A stretch of DNA of 22,525 bases from Terriglobales bacterium (GTDB taxonomy: Bacteria; Acidobacteriota; Terriglobia; Terriglobales; Acidobacteriaceae): NCBI GenBank assembly GCA_019241735.1, contig JAFAWN010000037.1, positions 1-22,525 of the forward strand. Direction: 5' to 3'. Below the pieces are notes generated by a model. That model was given only the letters and a program-made list of their open reading frames with translations, was not told where the DNA came from and ran no database searches. Within the stretch, counting starts at the first letter, position 1. Each line of letters begins with the position of its first letter. Position numbers and translations under genes: made by a program. Below, piece by piece: positions 7,588-14,424 of this stretch.

Positions 7588-9348
7588 CTACTTTACGGTG
7601 GCCGGCTGCTTCTGCTGATCTTCTTTCTGCTGACCTTTTTGCTGATCTCGTTCCGGGTTTTGGGTGTTATCTGTTGAAGCCTTAGGTTGCTGCGCCGGCT
7701 GACTTTGTTGTTCTTGCCCTGGATTCGAACCGTCCGCTTTCGCCCCATCCTGTTTGGAGCTGTCTGGGCCTGGTTTCGCCGCATCTTTCTTTGGCGAGTT
7801 TTGCGCGGAAGGCTGATTCTCTATTGAGGACCGCCGCTCCGCCAGGAATGCTTCCTTGGTCTCGCTGATAACCTGCTTCATCTGGCTCTTCAAATCGTCA
7901 TCCAGGACTTTCTTTTCCATGATCTGCCGCAGCAAATCCGGATTGGATGTGTCCACGAACTTGTACAGTTCCGCCTCAAAATCGCGCACCTGATCAACGG
8001 CAAGATCATCGAACGCTCCACTCGTTCCGGCAAAGATGATCAAAATCTGCTTGGAGAAAGGCAGTGGCGAAAATTGTTTCTGCTTCAGTACTTCCACCAG
8101 CCGCTGGCCGCGATTCAACTGCGCCTGGGTCGCTTTATCCAGATCGCTGCCGAACTGCGAAAAGGCCGCGAGTTCCCGGTACTGCGCCAGTTCCAGTTTC
8201 ATGCTGCCCGCGACCTGACGCATCGCTTTAATCTGTGCGCTGCCTCCCACGCGGCTGACCGAGATTCCAACGTTTACGGCAGGCCGTACGCCGCTATTGA
8301 ACAAATCAGTTTCCAGAAATATTTGACCGTCCGTAATTGAGATCACGTTGGTCGGGATGTAGGCAGACACATCTCCGGCTTGAGTTTCGATAATCGGAAG
8401 TGCGGTGAGAGAGCCGCCGCCATTTTTATCGCTGAGTTTCGCGGCCCGTTCCAGCAACCGCGAATGTAAATAGAAAACATCTCCCGGGTACGCCTCGCGG
8501 CCCGGCGGACGGCGCAGCAACAAGGAAATCTCGCGGTAGGAAGCAGCGTGCTTCGACAAATCGTCGTAAATCACCAGCGCGTGCCGTTTGTTGTCGCGGA
8601 AATACTCTCCCATCGCGCACGCGGAATACGGCGCGATGTACTGCATGGGCGCCGGCTCAGAAGCAGACGCCGCCACCACAATCGTGTAATCCATTGCGCC
8701 CGCATCGCTGAGAATTTTCACTACCTGGGCAATGGACGACCGCTTCTGACCAATCGCGTTGTAAATGCAAATAAGGTCATTGCCCTTGTTGTTGATGATG
8801 GTATCCAGCGCGACGGCCGTTTTCCCTGTCTGGCGGTCGCCAATAATCAGCTCACGCTGACCGCGACCGATGGGAATCATGCTGTCGATTGCCTTCAGCC
8901 CGGTTGCCATCGGCTCACGCACCGGTTGCCGCGCAATTACCCCGGGCGCGAGGCGTTCCAAAGGAATGAATTCTGTCGTGCTGATGGGACCTTTGTCGTC
9001 GATTGGCTGGCCCAGAGCGTTCACCACTCGCCCGACCATAGCCTCACCCACCGGGACACTCATGATTCGCCCTGTGCGTTTGACCTCATCGCCTTCTTTA
9101 ATTTCTGTGTAGTCTCCGAGCAGCACCACCCCCACTTGATCTTCTTCGAGGTTCATGGCGATGCCTGCGAGGTCATGGGGAAATGACAACAGTTCCCCGG
9201 ACATCACTTTGTCCAGTCCGTGAACGCGCGCGATGCCATCGCCGAGCGTGATGACGGTGCCAACCTCATCGACAGCAATTTTGGACTCGTAATTTTCGAT
9301 TTGCTGCCGGATCAACTGCGTGATTTCATCTGCTCTTATTTGTGCCAT
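7588..9348 (-). CDS. atpA: ATP synthase F1 alpha subunit with an 80-residue hydrophilic C-terminal tail
   Basis: Non-catalytic nucleotide-binding subunit of the F1 hexamer. Residues 1-506 are a standard alpha subunit: Walker A GDRQTGKT (170-177), the YSACAMGEYFRD segment (241-252), and the family ending EAFLAERR. The protein then continues for 80 residues (507-586, encoded at about 7591-7830) with a low-complexity tail of Gln, Lys, Pro, Asp, Ser and Asn. It has almost no hydrophobic residues and ends in a repeated QQK pattern (DQQK-G-QQK-E-DQQK). The usual family length is about 500-510. The tail is in frame with a normal stop, and its DNA shows imperfect 15-base repeats, suggesting growth by slippage. 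It begins 61 bases after atpH. Confidence 0.98.
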   Translation of the reverse strand: MAQIRADEITQLIRQQIENYESKIAVDEVGTVITLGDGIARVHGLDKVMSGELLSFPHDLAGIAMNLEEDQVGVVLLGDYTEIKEGDEVKRTGRIMSVPVGEAMVGRVVNALGQPIDDKGPISTTEFIPLERLAPGVIARQPVREPMATGLKAIDSMIPIGRGQRELIIGDRQTGKTAVALDTIINNKGNDLICIYNAIGQKRSSIAQVVKILSDAGAMDYTIVVAASASEPAPMQYIAPYSACAMGEYFRDNKRHALVIYDDLSKHAASYREISLLLRRPPGREAYPGDVFYLHSRLLERAAKLSDKNGGGSLTALPIIETQAGDVSAYIPTNVISITDGQIFLETDLFNSGVRPAVNVGISVSRVGGSAQIKAMRQVAGSMKLELAQYRELAAFSQFGSDLDKATQAQLNRGQRLVEVLKQKQFSPLPFSKQILIIFAGTSGAFDDLAVDQVRDFEAELYKFVDTSNPDLLRQIMEKKVLDDDLKSQMKQVISETKEAFLAERRSSIENQPSAQNSPKKDAAKPGPDSSKQDGAKADGSNPGQEQQSQPAQQPKASTDNTQNPERDQQKGQQKEDQQKQPATVK

Positions 9349-9409
9349 ATGTCAGCCGTTAGCTGTTTTCCTCCCACCACCAAATCTGTCTTTCCCGCTT
9401 CCTCGGCGT

Positions 9410-9955
9410 CTAAAATTGCGTGCTGATCGTCTCCCGCAACCGTTCCAGCTGGCCTTGGATCGAACCATCGTAAACCGTACTCCCGACTCGCACTACCGCG
9501 CCGCCAAGCAAGGATTCGTCTTCGGAATAACGGGCGCGTACTTTGCTTCCAGTAATTTGACCCACCTGGTCTTCCAGCGACTGTCTTTCCTTCGGACCCA
9601 GTTCGCGTGCACTGGTAATTTCGGCCTCAACAAAACCCGAGCGGCGGTTTAATTCATGCCCAAACTCGGTAACAATCGCTTCCAGAAACTGAATGCGGCG
9701 ATGATCAATCAGCACGGCAATGAAGTTTCGGACGGGTTTGGAAATTTTGGCCCGGGCAACGATTGCATCCAGCACCGCGCGTTTTTGTTCGGCGGTGATC
9801 GAAGGCGCCTCCCAAACTTCACGCAATTCTTTACTGCCTAGAACGAACTCGGATATCGACTTGGCCTCTCTCAAAGTCTGGGTCGCATCCAGACCTGCGC
9901 CGAAAACTACATCGGCAAAAGCCCGGGCATAAGTGGTGGTGACTGAGGAAGCCAT
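9410..9955 (-). CDS. atpH: ATP synthase F1 delta subunit (stalk cap)
   Basis: 181-residue delta subunit (OSCP equivalent), which clamps the top of F1 to the peripheral b'/b stalk. The start MASSVTTTYARAFADVVF is typical, as are the internal NFIAVLIDHRRI stretch (about 77-88) and the C-terminal DESLLGGAVVRVGSTVYDGSIQGQL (about 145-169), the most conserved part of the family. Normal length. It begins 18 bases after the atpF stop, between the b and alpha genes, the usual place. Confidence 0.97.
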   Translation of the reverse strand: MASSVTTTYARAFADVVFGAGLDATQTLREAKSISEFVLGSKELREVWEAPSITAEQKRAVLDAIVARAKISKPVRNFIAVLIDHRRIQFLEAIVTEFGHELNRRSGFVEAEITSARELGPKERQSLEDQVGQITGSKVRARYSEDESLLGGAVVRVGSTVYDGSIQGQLERLRETISTQF

Positions 9956-9973
9956 ATCGGAAAGTGATTCTCG

Positions 9974-10804
9974 CTATCGCTGATTTCTTGTTGTTCCGGA
10001 TTTCCCGCCATTTCCCGGTGATATTTCCGCGTCGCCGGGAAGCCGGTTTACGAACTGGGCTACGAGCGCTCGATCGGTGCCGATATCAACCTTGATTCGC
10101 TGGCTTGCTAGCGACACCGCCAGATCGGCGGTATAGGTTGTCAGATCCCGCCGGGCAGATTTCAACGCCGCTTCTATCTCCTGCTCCGCCGACTCCACGA
10201 TTTTTCGCGTTTCTTCCGCCGCCGCAGCCTTCAATCTGGATTCTTCGGCCACGGAGTCCCTTTCTGCAGCCGCTTTCATGCTTAAAATTTCGGCGTCCAA
10301 CTTTGACAGCCGTTCTTCAATCCGGGCAAGCCGCCGCTGGGCCTCCTCACTTTCTTTCTGGGCATCTGCCATTGCCCTTTGTATGAAGGCGGTGCGCCCC
10401 TTTAGTGCGCCCGGCAAATATTTCTTCGCTGCCCACACCACCAGGCCAAAAACTACTGCGAAGTTAATTAGAGTGCTGACCCAATAAGCCTGGTCGAGTG
10501 AAAGACCCGTTATCCCGGCGATTTTTTTGACTGACGCCGAATGGTTGAGTTGATTTTCCTGATCTTCGCCTTTAATCTCGCGTTCTTCTTTGGTCAGTTC
10601 GGCACGCGCCGAGCGGGGATCACGATAATGCTTGCCCGGATGCTCCTGCGATTGCGACGCAGATTTCTCATTGGAAGGCTCCTGGGACTTCGCATTCGCT
10701 GCGGACAAAAATAGGCAACCCCCGACTATGCAAAGGTAAATCGCCCAAACGGGAACCGAGGTCCGCACCCGCAAAACTCCGCGCCTAGTCTCTGTGAAAT
10801 GCAT
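9974..10804 (-). CDS. atpF: ATP synthase Fo subunit b with signal peptide and extended N-terminal region
   Basis: Peripheral-stalk subunit b, linking the membrane sector to delta. The membrane helix is about residues 107-125 (YWVSTLINFAVVFGLVVWA), followed by the family motif KKYLPGALKGR and a long Ala/Glu/Lys/Arg-rich coiled coil (about 140-240). The protein is 276 residues, where 155-180 is usual. The extra part is N-terminal: a hydrophobic signal-like segment (19-35) ending in Ala-Asn-Ala (36-38), a likely signal peptidase site, then about 65 very polar residues before the membrane helix. If cleaved, this leaves a charged periplasmic arm not found in the classical subunit. It begins 5 bases after the b' stop. 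The assignment as b rather than b' follows from gene order. Confidence 0.93.
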   Translation of the reverse strand: MHFTETRRGVLRVRTSVPVWAIYLCIVGGCLFLSAANAKSQEPSNEKSASQSQEHPGKHYRDPRSARAELTKEEREIKGEDQENQLNHSASVKKIAGITGLSLDQAYWVSTLINFAVVFGLVVWAAKKYLPGALKGRTAFIQRAMADAQKESEEAQRRLARIEERLSKLDAEILSMKAAAERDSVAEESRLKAAAAEETRKIVESAEQEIEAALKSARRDLTTYTADLAVSLASQRIKVDIGTDRALVAQFVNRLPGDAEISPGNGGKSGTTRNQR

Positions 10805-10809
10805 TTTTA

Positions 10810-11277
10810 TCAGCTGGCCGCAGGGGCCGGCTCCTTTGCGGGCTGGAGGACAACTCGAATTATCTCCTGCGACAGCGCCCCAGCCTCGGATTGCAGCGTC
10901 GCCCGCGCTGCAACTTTATCATCTTCAATTGTGGCGCGCGCCCGATCAATTTTTGCCTGCGCTTTGGCGCGTGCCTCCGAAATTGCCTGCTCCCGCACTC
11001 TCTCTGCCTGCTGCCGCCGCGCTTCCTGGCCCTTGAAAACCTGCACTCTTGCCTCTCGCAGACGTAACTCATATTCCGCGGACTTGGATTCAGCTTGCGC
11101 AATATCCGCATGCGCCTTCTCTACTGCGCCTTCGGTCCGCCGCCGGCGCTCCGCCAACACTCGTGACATCGGTCGATACAGTAAAAAAGTATAAATTCCA
11201 TAAACCATGAGCAGAAAAATGATGGTGGGTATGGAACCAAGCAGTAATTCGCCTACCTGTCTAAGTGTCTGTTCCAT
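10810..11277 (-). CDS. atpF': ATP synthase Fo subunit b' (second peripheral-stalk subunit)
   Basis: 155-residue b-type subunit, first gene of the operon. One N-terminal membrane helix (about residues 15-33, IPTIIFLLMVYGIYTFLLY) is followed by RPMSRVLAERRRRTEGAVE and an unbroken charged coiled coil (about 40-140). It has no signal peptide, unlike the next gene. Paired b' and b genes imply a heterodimeric stalk, as in cyanobacteria and some other phyla. Upstream lies a promoter at 11339-11366 and no ATP synthase a or c gene. No strong Shine-Dalgarno is visible before the ATG. Confidence 0.94.
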   Translation of the reverse strand: MEQTLRQVGELLLGSIPTIIFLLMVYGIYTFLLYRPMSRVLAERRRRTEGAVEKAHADIAQAESKSAEYELRLREARVQVFKGQEARRQQAERVREQAISEARAKAQAKIDRARATIEDDKVAARATLQSEAGALSQEIIRVVLQPAKEPAPAAS

Positions 11278-11338
11278 TTTGCTGTTGCCGGGATTAGATT
11301 GATTTGTTCTCGAGCGAAAGAGGGCTTAAACCATTGAA

Positions 11339-11366
11339 ATTAACATCTTACGAGCTGTAGTGTCAA
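11339..11366 (-). promoter_or_regulatory. Promoter of the ATP synthase operon
   Basis: On the minus strand a perfect -35 TTGACA (11366-11361) is followed after 16 bases by GTTAAT (11344-11339), 4 of 6 to the -10 consensus. A start near 11332 gives a leader of about 55 bases before the b' ATG. It is the only good -35/-10 pair between murG and the operon on this strand, so the operon is probably transcribed independently of murG. Confidence 0.6.
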
Positions 11367-11438
11367 CCTGAGCCAGGCAAATCTTTATAGCCGGACGCAC
11401 CCCTTTCCAAAACCTTGCAGCAATTCAGGAAACTTCCC

Positions 11439-11466
11439 TTGACTTCTAACTTTCAGGGTCTAGCAT
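11439..11466 (+). promoter_or_regulatory. Promoter for a plus-strand transcript between the atp operon and murG
   Basis: TTGACT (11439-11444), 5 of 6 to the -35 consensus, then 16 bases, then TAGCAT (11461-11466), the same -10 hexamer used by the tRNA-Glu promoter here. The predicted start is about 11472-11474. No plus-strand gene follows; instead an intrinsic terminator occurs about 30 bases later. That pairing suggests a small RNA. The spacer and the first transcribed part share the direct repeat TTCAGGGTC (11452-11460 and 11489-11497). Confidence 0.5.
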
Positions 11467-11472
11467 GGAGAT

Positions 11473-11554
11473 ATCACCTCCGATCCAGTTCAGGGTCGAA
11501 GTGGGCCGCATGCCAGGGAATGTCACCGCTTCTTGGCGTCGGCCCATTTTATTT
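11473..11554 (+). ncRNA. Candidate small RNA (about 80 nucleotides), unidentified
   Basis: Defined by the promoter at 11439-11466 and the terminator hairpin at 11502-11546 with its T-rich tail. The predicted RNA would start near 11473 with ATCACCUCC, identical over nine bases to the anti-Shine-Dalgarno region at the 3' end of 16S rRNA. A single-stranded stretch of about 20 bases follows, then the long terminator stem. It does not match any RNA class I can recall (not SRP RNA, 6S RNA or a riboswitch I recognise). No coding frame with a ribosome site is present on this strand, and the flanking genes are both on the other strand. The alternative is that this is simply the 3' flank of murG plus a fortuitous hairpin. 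Confidence 0.4.
11502..11554 (+). terminator. Intrinsic terminator of the plus-strand transcript
   Basis: TGGGCCG (11502-11508) pairs with CGGCCCA (11540-11546). The stem continues inward with GCCA (11512-11515) against TGGC (11534-11537) after a small bulge, and a T-rich tail TTTTATTT (11547-11554) follows at once. On the opposite strand no T-run follows the hairpin, so its direction is plus, away from the atp operon and into murG. It might also limit read-through toward murG's antisense strand. Confidence 0.65.
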
Positions 11555-11566
11555 GTTAGAGGCGGA

Positions 11567-12661
11567 TCAAGCGCCGCTGCGTCGCAGAGACCGGTGTACT
11601 AGGCTCGCGGCCATCTCTCCAATATCTTTCGCGGCGTTGGGGCGCGACAATTTCTTGGCCGCTTCTGCCATACTTCGCAACCGGAAATGGTCCCGCAATA
11701 CCCCGCTGACCATCGGCACCAAAGTTTCTTCCCTTAGATCTGGTTCCTCGAGCATCAAAGCCGCCCCCGCCGACCGCAGAGCTTCCGCATTGCGCTTCTG
11801 ATGGTCGTCAGCCGCGCCGGAGAATGGGACTAGAATTGCCGGTTTCCCTGCAGCGGCCAACTCCGCCACGGTGCTCGCGCCAGAACGGCATAGCACCAGG
11901 TCCGCCCTGGCAAAAAATCCAGCCATATCTTCGAGGAAGCGGTGAGTCTCGACGGTGACACCATTTTTCGCGTACGACTCTTGGGCAACCGCAAAATCGC
12001 GCTCCCCGGTCTGATGAATGATCTGAAGACCGGGAATCGCTTCTTGCAAGTGGCTCACAGATGAGATCACGGCTTGATTGATCAGGTGTGATCCCTGGCT
12101 TCCCCCAAAAACCAGCAGTGTCGGGGGTTTCCCGCCGCGTCCATTTGTGCCTTCCGAAACTTGAAAGAAGTCACTGCGTACTGGAACCCCGGTTACTTTG
12201 CAGTGTCGAAAATACCGGCCAGTTTCCGCGAACTGTACCGCTGCCGCCGATGCCACAGGCGCCATGATCCGGTTCGCCAGGCCGGGCACATAATTCGGTT
12301 CGAACACCAGCGTCGGAATCCTTCGCAATGCCGCCGCCAGCATGGCGGGCCCGGAAGCATATCCGCCAACGCCGATTACTACTTCCGGCCGAAAATCAGA
12401 AATCATTTGGGCTGCATCCCAGATTGCGCGCGGCAGTACGGACAATGTCCGCACTTTCGTCCCCAGGCTTACGCTGTTAAGGCGTCCGATTTGGATGACC
12501 CGCAGTGGAAAGCCCGCCGCGGGAACCAGCCGGTTTTCCAGGCCCCGCGGGGTGCCGATAAACAACACCTCCGCTCCATGGTGTTTTTGGAGTTCTTGCG
12601 CGATTGCCACAGCGGGGATTACGTGTCCCCCGGTCCCACCCCCCGCAAGAATCGCTCGCAT
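11567..12661 (-). CDS. murG: MurG, lipid II synthase (UDP-GlcNAc transferase)
   Basis: 364-residue GT-B glycosyltransferase on the inner face of the membrane that adds GlcNAc from UDP-GlcNAc to lipid I, giving lipid II. The N-terminal glycine-rich loop GGGTGGH is at residues 7-13, with a second glycine-rich loop FGGSQGSHLIN near 190. The C-terminal nucleotide-sugar site CRSGASTVAELAAAGKPAILVPF is near 260-280, with the DDHQKRNAE motif. Length is usual. No Shine-Dalgarno precedes the ATG; a -10 box TATAGT ends seven bases before it, which would give a leaderless mRNA. FtsW lies 147 bases upstream on the same strand; murC, which often follows, is absent. Confidence 0.97.
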   Translation of the reverse strand: MRAILAGGGTGGHVIPAVAIAQELQKHHGAEVLFIGTPRGLENRLVPAAGFPLRVIQIGRLNSVSLGTKVRTLSVLPRAIWDAAQMISDFRPEVVIGVGGYASGPAMLAAALRRIPTLVFEPNYVPGLANRIMAPVASAAAVQFAETGRYFRHCKVTGVPVRSDFFQVSEGTNGRGGKPPTLLVFGGSQGSHLINQAVISSVSHLQEAIPGLQIIHQTGERDFAVAQESYAKNGVTVETHRFLEDMAGFFARADLVLCRSGASTVAELAAAGKPAILVPFSGAADDHQKRNAEALRSAGAALMLEEPDLREETLVPMVSGVLRDHFRLRSMAEAAKKLSRPNAAKDIGEMAASLVHRSLRRSGA

Positions 12662-12667
12662 GCATGC

Positions 12668-12696
12668 ACTATAGTCGATGAAGTCTCGCTCGTCAG
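12668..12696 (-). promoter_or_regulatory. Promoter of murG, placed for a leaderless transcript
   Basis: On the minus strand CTGACG (12696-12691), 4 of 6 to the -35 consensus, is followed by a 17-base spacer and TATAGT (12673-12668), 5 of 6 to the -10 consensus. Only six bases (12667-12662) separate the -10 from the murG ATG, so the expected start is the A of the ATG itself. This agrees with the lack of a Shine-Dalgarno sequence there. Confidence 0.5.
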
Positions 12697-12808
12697 TTCA
12701 GCACTGCACACACCAGCAGCGTTCCTCTATCCCGGCCGTATTAAACTTGCTGGTCGGCGATCGTCCGCCCAACGCATCCATAAATGAAATCGTGAGCGCC
12801 GTTGGAAA

Positions 12809-13900
12809 TCAATCAGCGTGCTTGGTGATGTTCAACAGGACGCCTACGCAGGCCAGCGTGACAAACAGGGATGACCCGCCGTAGGAGATGAACGGCAGCG
12901 GAATGCCTTTAGTCGGCAGCAACCCCAGAACTACGCTGATATTAATAAGAGCCTGTACCACAACCATGCAGGTGATTCCGACGGCTAACAAACGCCCGAA
13001 CATGTCCTGGCTGCGGAGGGCTGCACGCATACCCCGCCACAAAAATATCGCGAACAACGCAACGATTATGATCGCGCCCACCAGCCCCAACTCTTCTGAC
13101 AGCACTGAGAATATAAAATCCGTGTGCGGCTCGGGCAGGTAAAAAAGCTTCTGCTTGCCTTCCATCAGCCCCACCCCAGTCACTCCTCCCGTGGCCACCG
13201 CGATCATAGATTGAATGATGTGAAAACCGCGTCCCTGCGGATCCGAGTAAGGGTTGAGAAACGCCAGGATACGATTGCGCCGGTACGCTACCCTGAAAAT
13301 CAGCAGATACAGCACTGGCAGCGAACCTAGCAGTCCATACCCGAGGTAGCGGATGTTGAGTCCGGCGACAAATAAGACGGATATTGTTATCGCCACACAG
13401 GCAATAGCGGTCCCGAGGTCGGGCTGGAAGACGATTAAGCCCACGAAGGCCAGGGTTGGGATAACCGCCGGCATTATGGTGTTGCGCCAGTCATCCATCG
13501 AGCGGGTACGGTTCTCCAAAAAAAACGCGAGGAACAGGATGAGCGCAGGCTTTGCCAGCTCCGACGGCTGGAATGAAAATCCGCCCCAATGGATCCAGCG
13601 ATGAGTGTTGTGCGCGCGGTCGAGCAGAAACACCGAGATGAGCATGGTCGTGGTCACGCCCAGTGTTGAAAACACGATTGCTGGATGTTTATACCGGCGG
13701 TAATCAAACTTCATGGCCAGCACCATGGCGACAAGCCCCGCTGCTGCCCATCCCATCTGCCGCCTCAGGAAAAAATATTCTGATCCAAAGCGCTCTTTGG
13801 CCATTACCGCCGAGGCGCTGAACACCATCACCAGTCCCACGAAAACCAGAACCAGCGTAATCGTGAACAACCAGCGGTCGGCGCTGATGCGCTTGGCCAT
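12809..13900 (-). CDS. ftsW: FtsW, divisome peptidoglycan glycosyltransferase (SEDS family)
   Basis: 363-residue polytopic SEDS protein with about ten hydrophobic segments, starting MAKRISADRWLFTITLVLVFVGLVMVFSAS. FtsW polymerises lipid II into septal glycan strands with its partner PBP. Family marks are HWGGFSFQPSELAKPALI (about 104-121), the VFQPDLGTA segment (about 157-165), PEPHTDFIFSVLSEELG (about 255-271) and GIPLPFISYGGSS (near the C-terminus). FtsW is preferred over RodA because of the adjacent murG and the HTDFIF/SYGGSS wording, though the two are close relatives. It is transcribed toward murG. Upstream is a divergent gene, so no murD or mraY adjoins it here. Confidence 0.95.
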   Translation of the reverse strand: MAKRISADRWLFTITLVLVFVGLVMVFSASAVMAKERFGSEYFFLRRQMGWAAAGLVAMVLAMKFDYRRYKHPAIVFSTLGVTTTMLISVFLLDRAHNTHRWIHWGGFSFQPSELAKPALILFLAFFLENRTRSMDDWRNTIMPAVIPTLAFVGLIVFQPDLGTAIACVAITISVLFVAGLNIRYLGYGLLGSLPVLYLLIFRVAYRRNRILAFLNPYSDPQGRGFHIIQSMIAVATGGVTGVGLMEGKQKLFYLPEPHTDFIFSVLSEELGLVGAIIIVALFAIFLWRGMRAALRSQDMFGRLLAVGITCMVVVQALINISVVLGLLPTKGIPLPFISYGGSSLFVTLACVGVLLNITKHAD

Positions 13901-14061
13901 AGCAGATCACTATTTCACGCGATAACGCGGAGGTGAAGATGTTCCTTGGCTGGATTTGTGCGAAGAGATTACTTTTCTGGTTCGGTGGTGGATTTGTTAC
14001 GTTTCTTTCCCTATGTGCGGCCTGTGCCTTGACCAATTTACGCACTCAGAACGAAAAAGAA

Positions 14062-14067
14062 TAAAAT
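14062..14067 (+). promoter_or_regulatory. -10 box of the YciI-like gene, placed for a leaderless transcript
   Basis: TAAAAT, 5 of 6 to the -10 consensus, is separated from the ATG at 14074 by six bases, the same spacing as in the murG promoter. The -35 region at 14039-14044 (TACGCA) is weak, 3 of 6. No Shine-Dalgarno is visible before this ATG, which fits a leaderless start. Confidence 0.35.
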
Positions 14068-14073
14068 CCTCGA

Positions 14074-14415
14074 ATGCATTACCTTTTGTTTTACGAATTG
14101 AGTAGCGACTATATCTCGAGGCGCGCAGAGTTTCGGGAGGCGCACCTCAAACAGGCCTGGAAGGCAAGCGACTGCGGCGAGCTAGTTTTAGGAGGCGCAC
14201 TGGCGGATCCGATTGATGGCGCGGTATTGCTTTTCCGGGGCGGCTCGGCTGAGGCCGCGGAACGCTTTGCCAGGGCCGATCCTTATGTGACCAGCGGGAT
14301 CGTCAAGCGATGGTACGTACGCGAATGGACCACTGTCGTGGGAGACACCGCAACCAACCCTATCAGGCCGCAGGCCGTGGCCGCAAAAGTCAGCGGGCCT
14401 GCCAATACAGTTTGA
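14074..14415 (+). CDS. YciI-like (dimeric alpha-beta barrel) protein
   Basis: 113-residue small cytoplasmic protein. The first ~90 residues match the YciI fold: MHYLLFYELS as strand 1, RRAEFREAHLKQAW as helix 1, ELVLGGALADPIDGAVLLF as strands 2 and 3, and ADPYVTSGIVKRWYVREW. The family's conserved His and Asp are at H24 and D69 (in DPY). YciI relatives include muconolactone-isomerase-like and dehydrochlorinase-like enzymes, but most have no known reaction. The last ~23 residues are a loose tail. The gene diverges from ftsW (173-base gap) and converges on the DinB-like gene, with only nine bases between stop codons. No Shine-Dalgarno. Confidence 0.85.
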   Translation: MHYLLFYELSSDYISRRAEFREAHLKQAWKASDCGELVLGGALADPIDGAVLLFRGGSAEAAERFARADPYVTSGIVKRWYVREWTTVVGDTATNPIRPQAVAAKVSGPANTV

Positions 14416-14424
14416 CAATGCCCT

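Noticed and set aside
8548..9186. 212-codon plus-strand frame inside atpA
   Set aside because: It is entirely antisense to the strongly conserved atpA; a codon-bias shadow.
12161..12787. 208-codon plus-strand frame over murG
   Set aside because: It is antisense to murG, with no ribosome site and no family resemblance.
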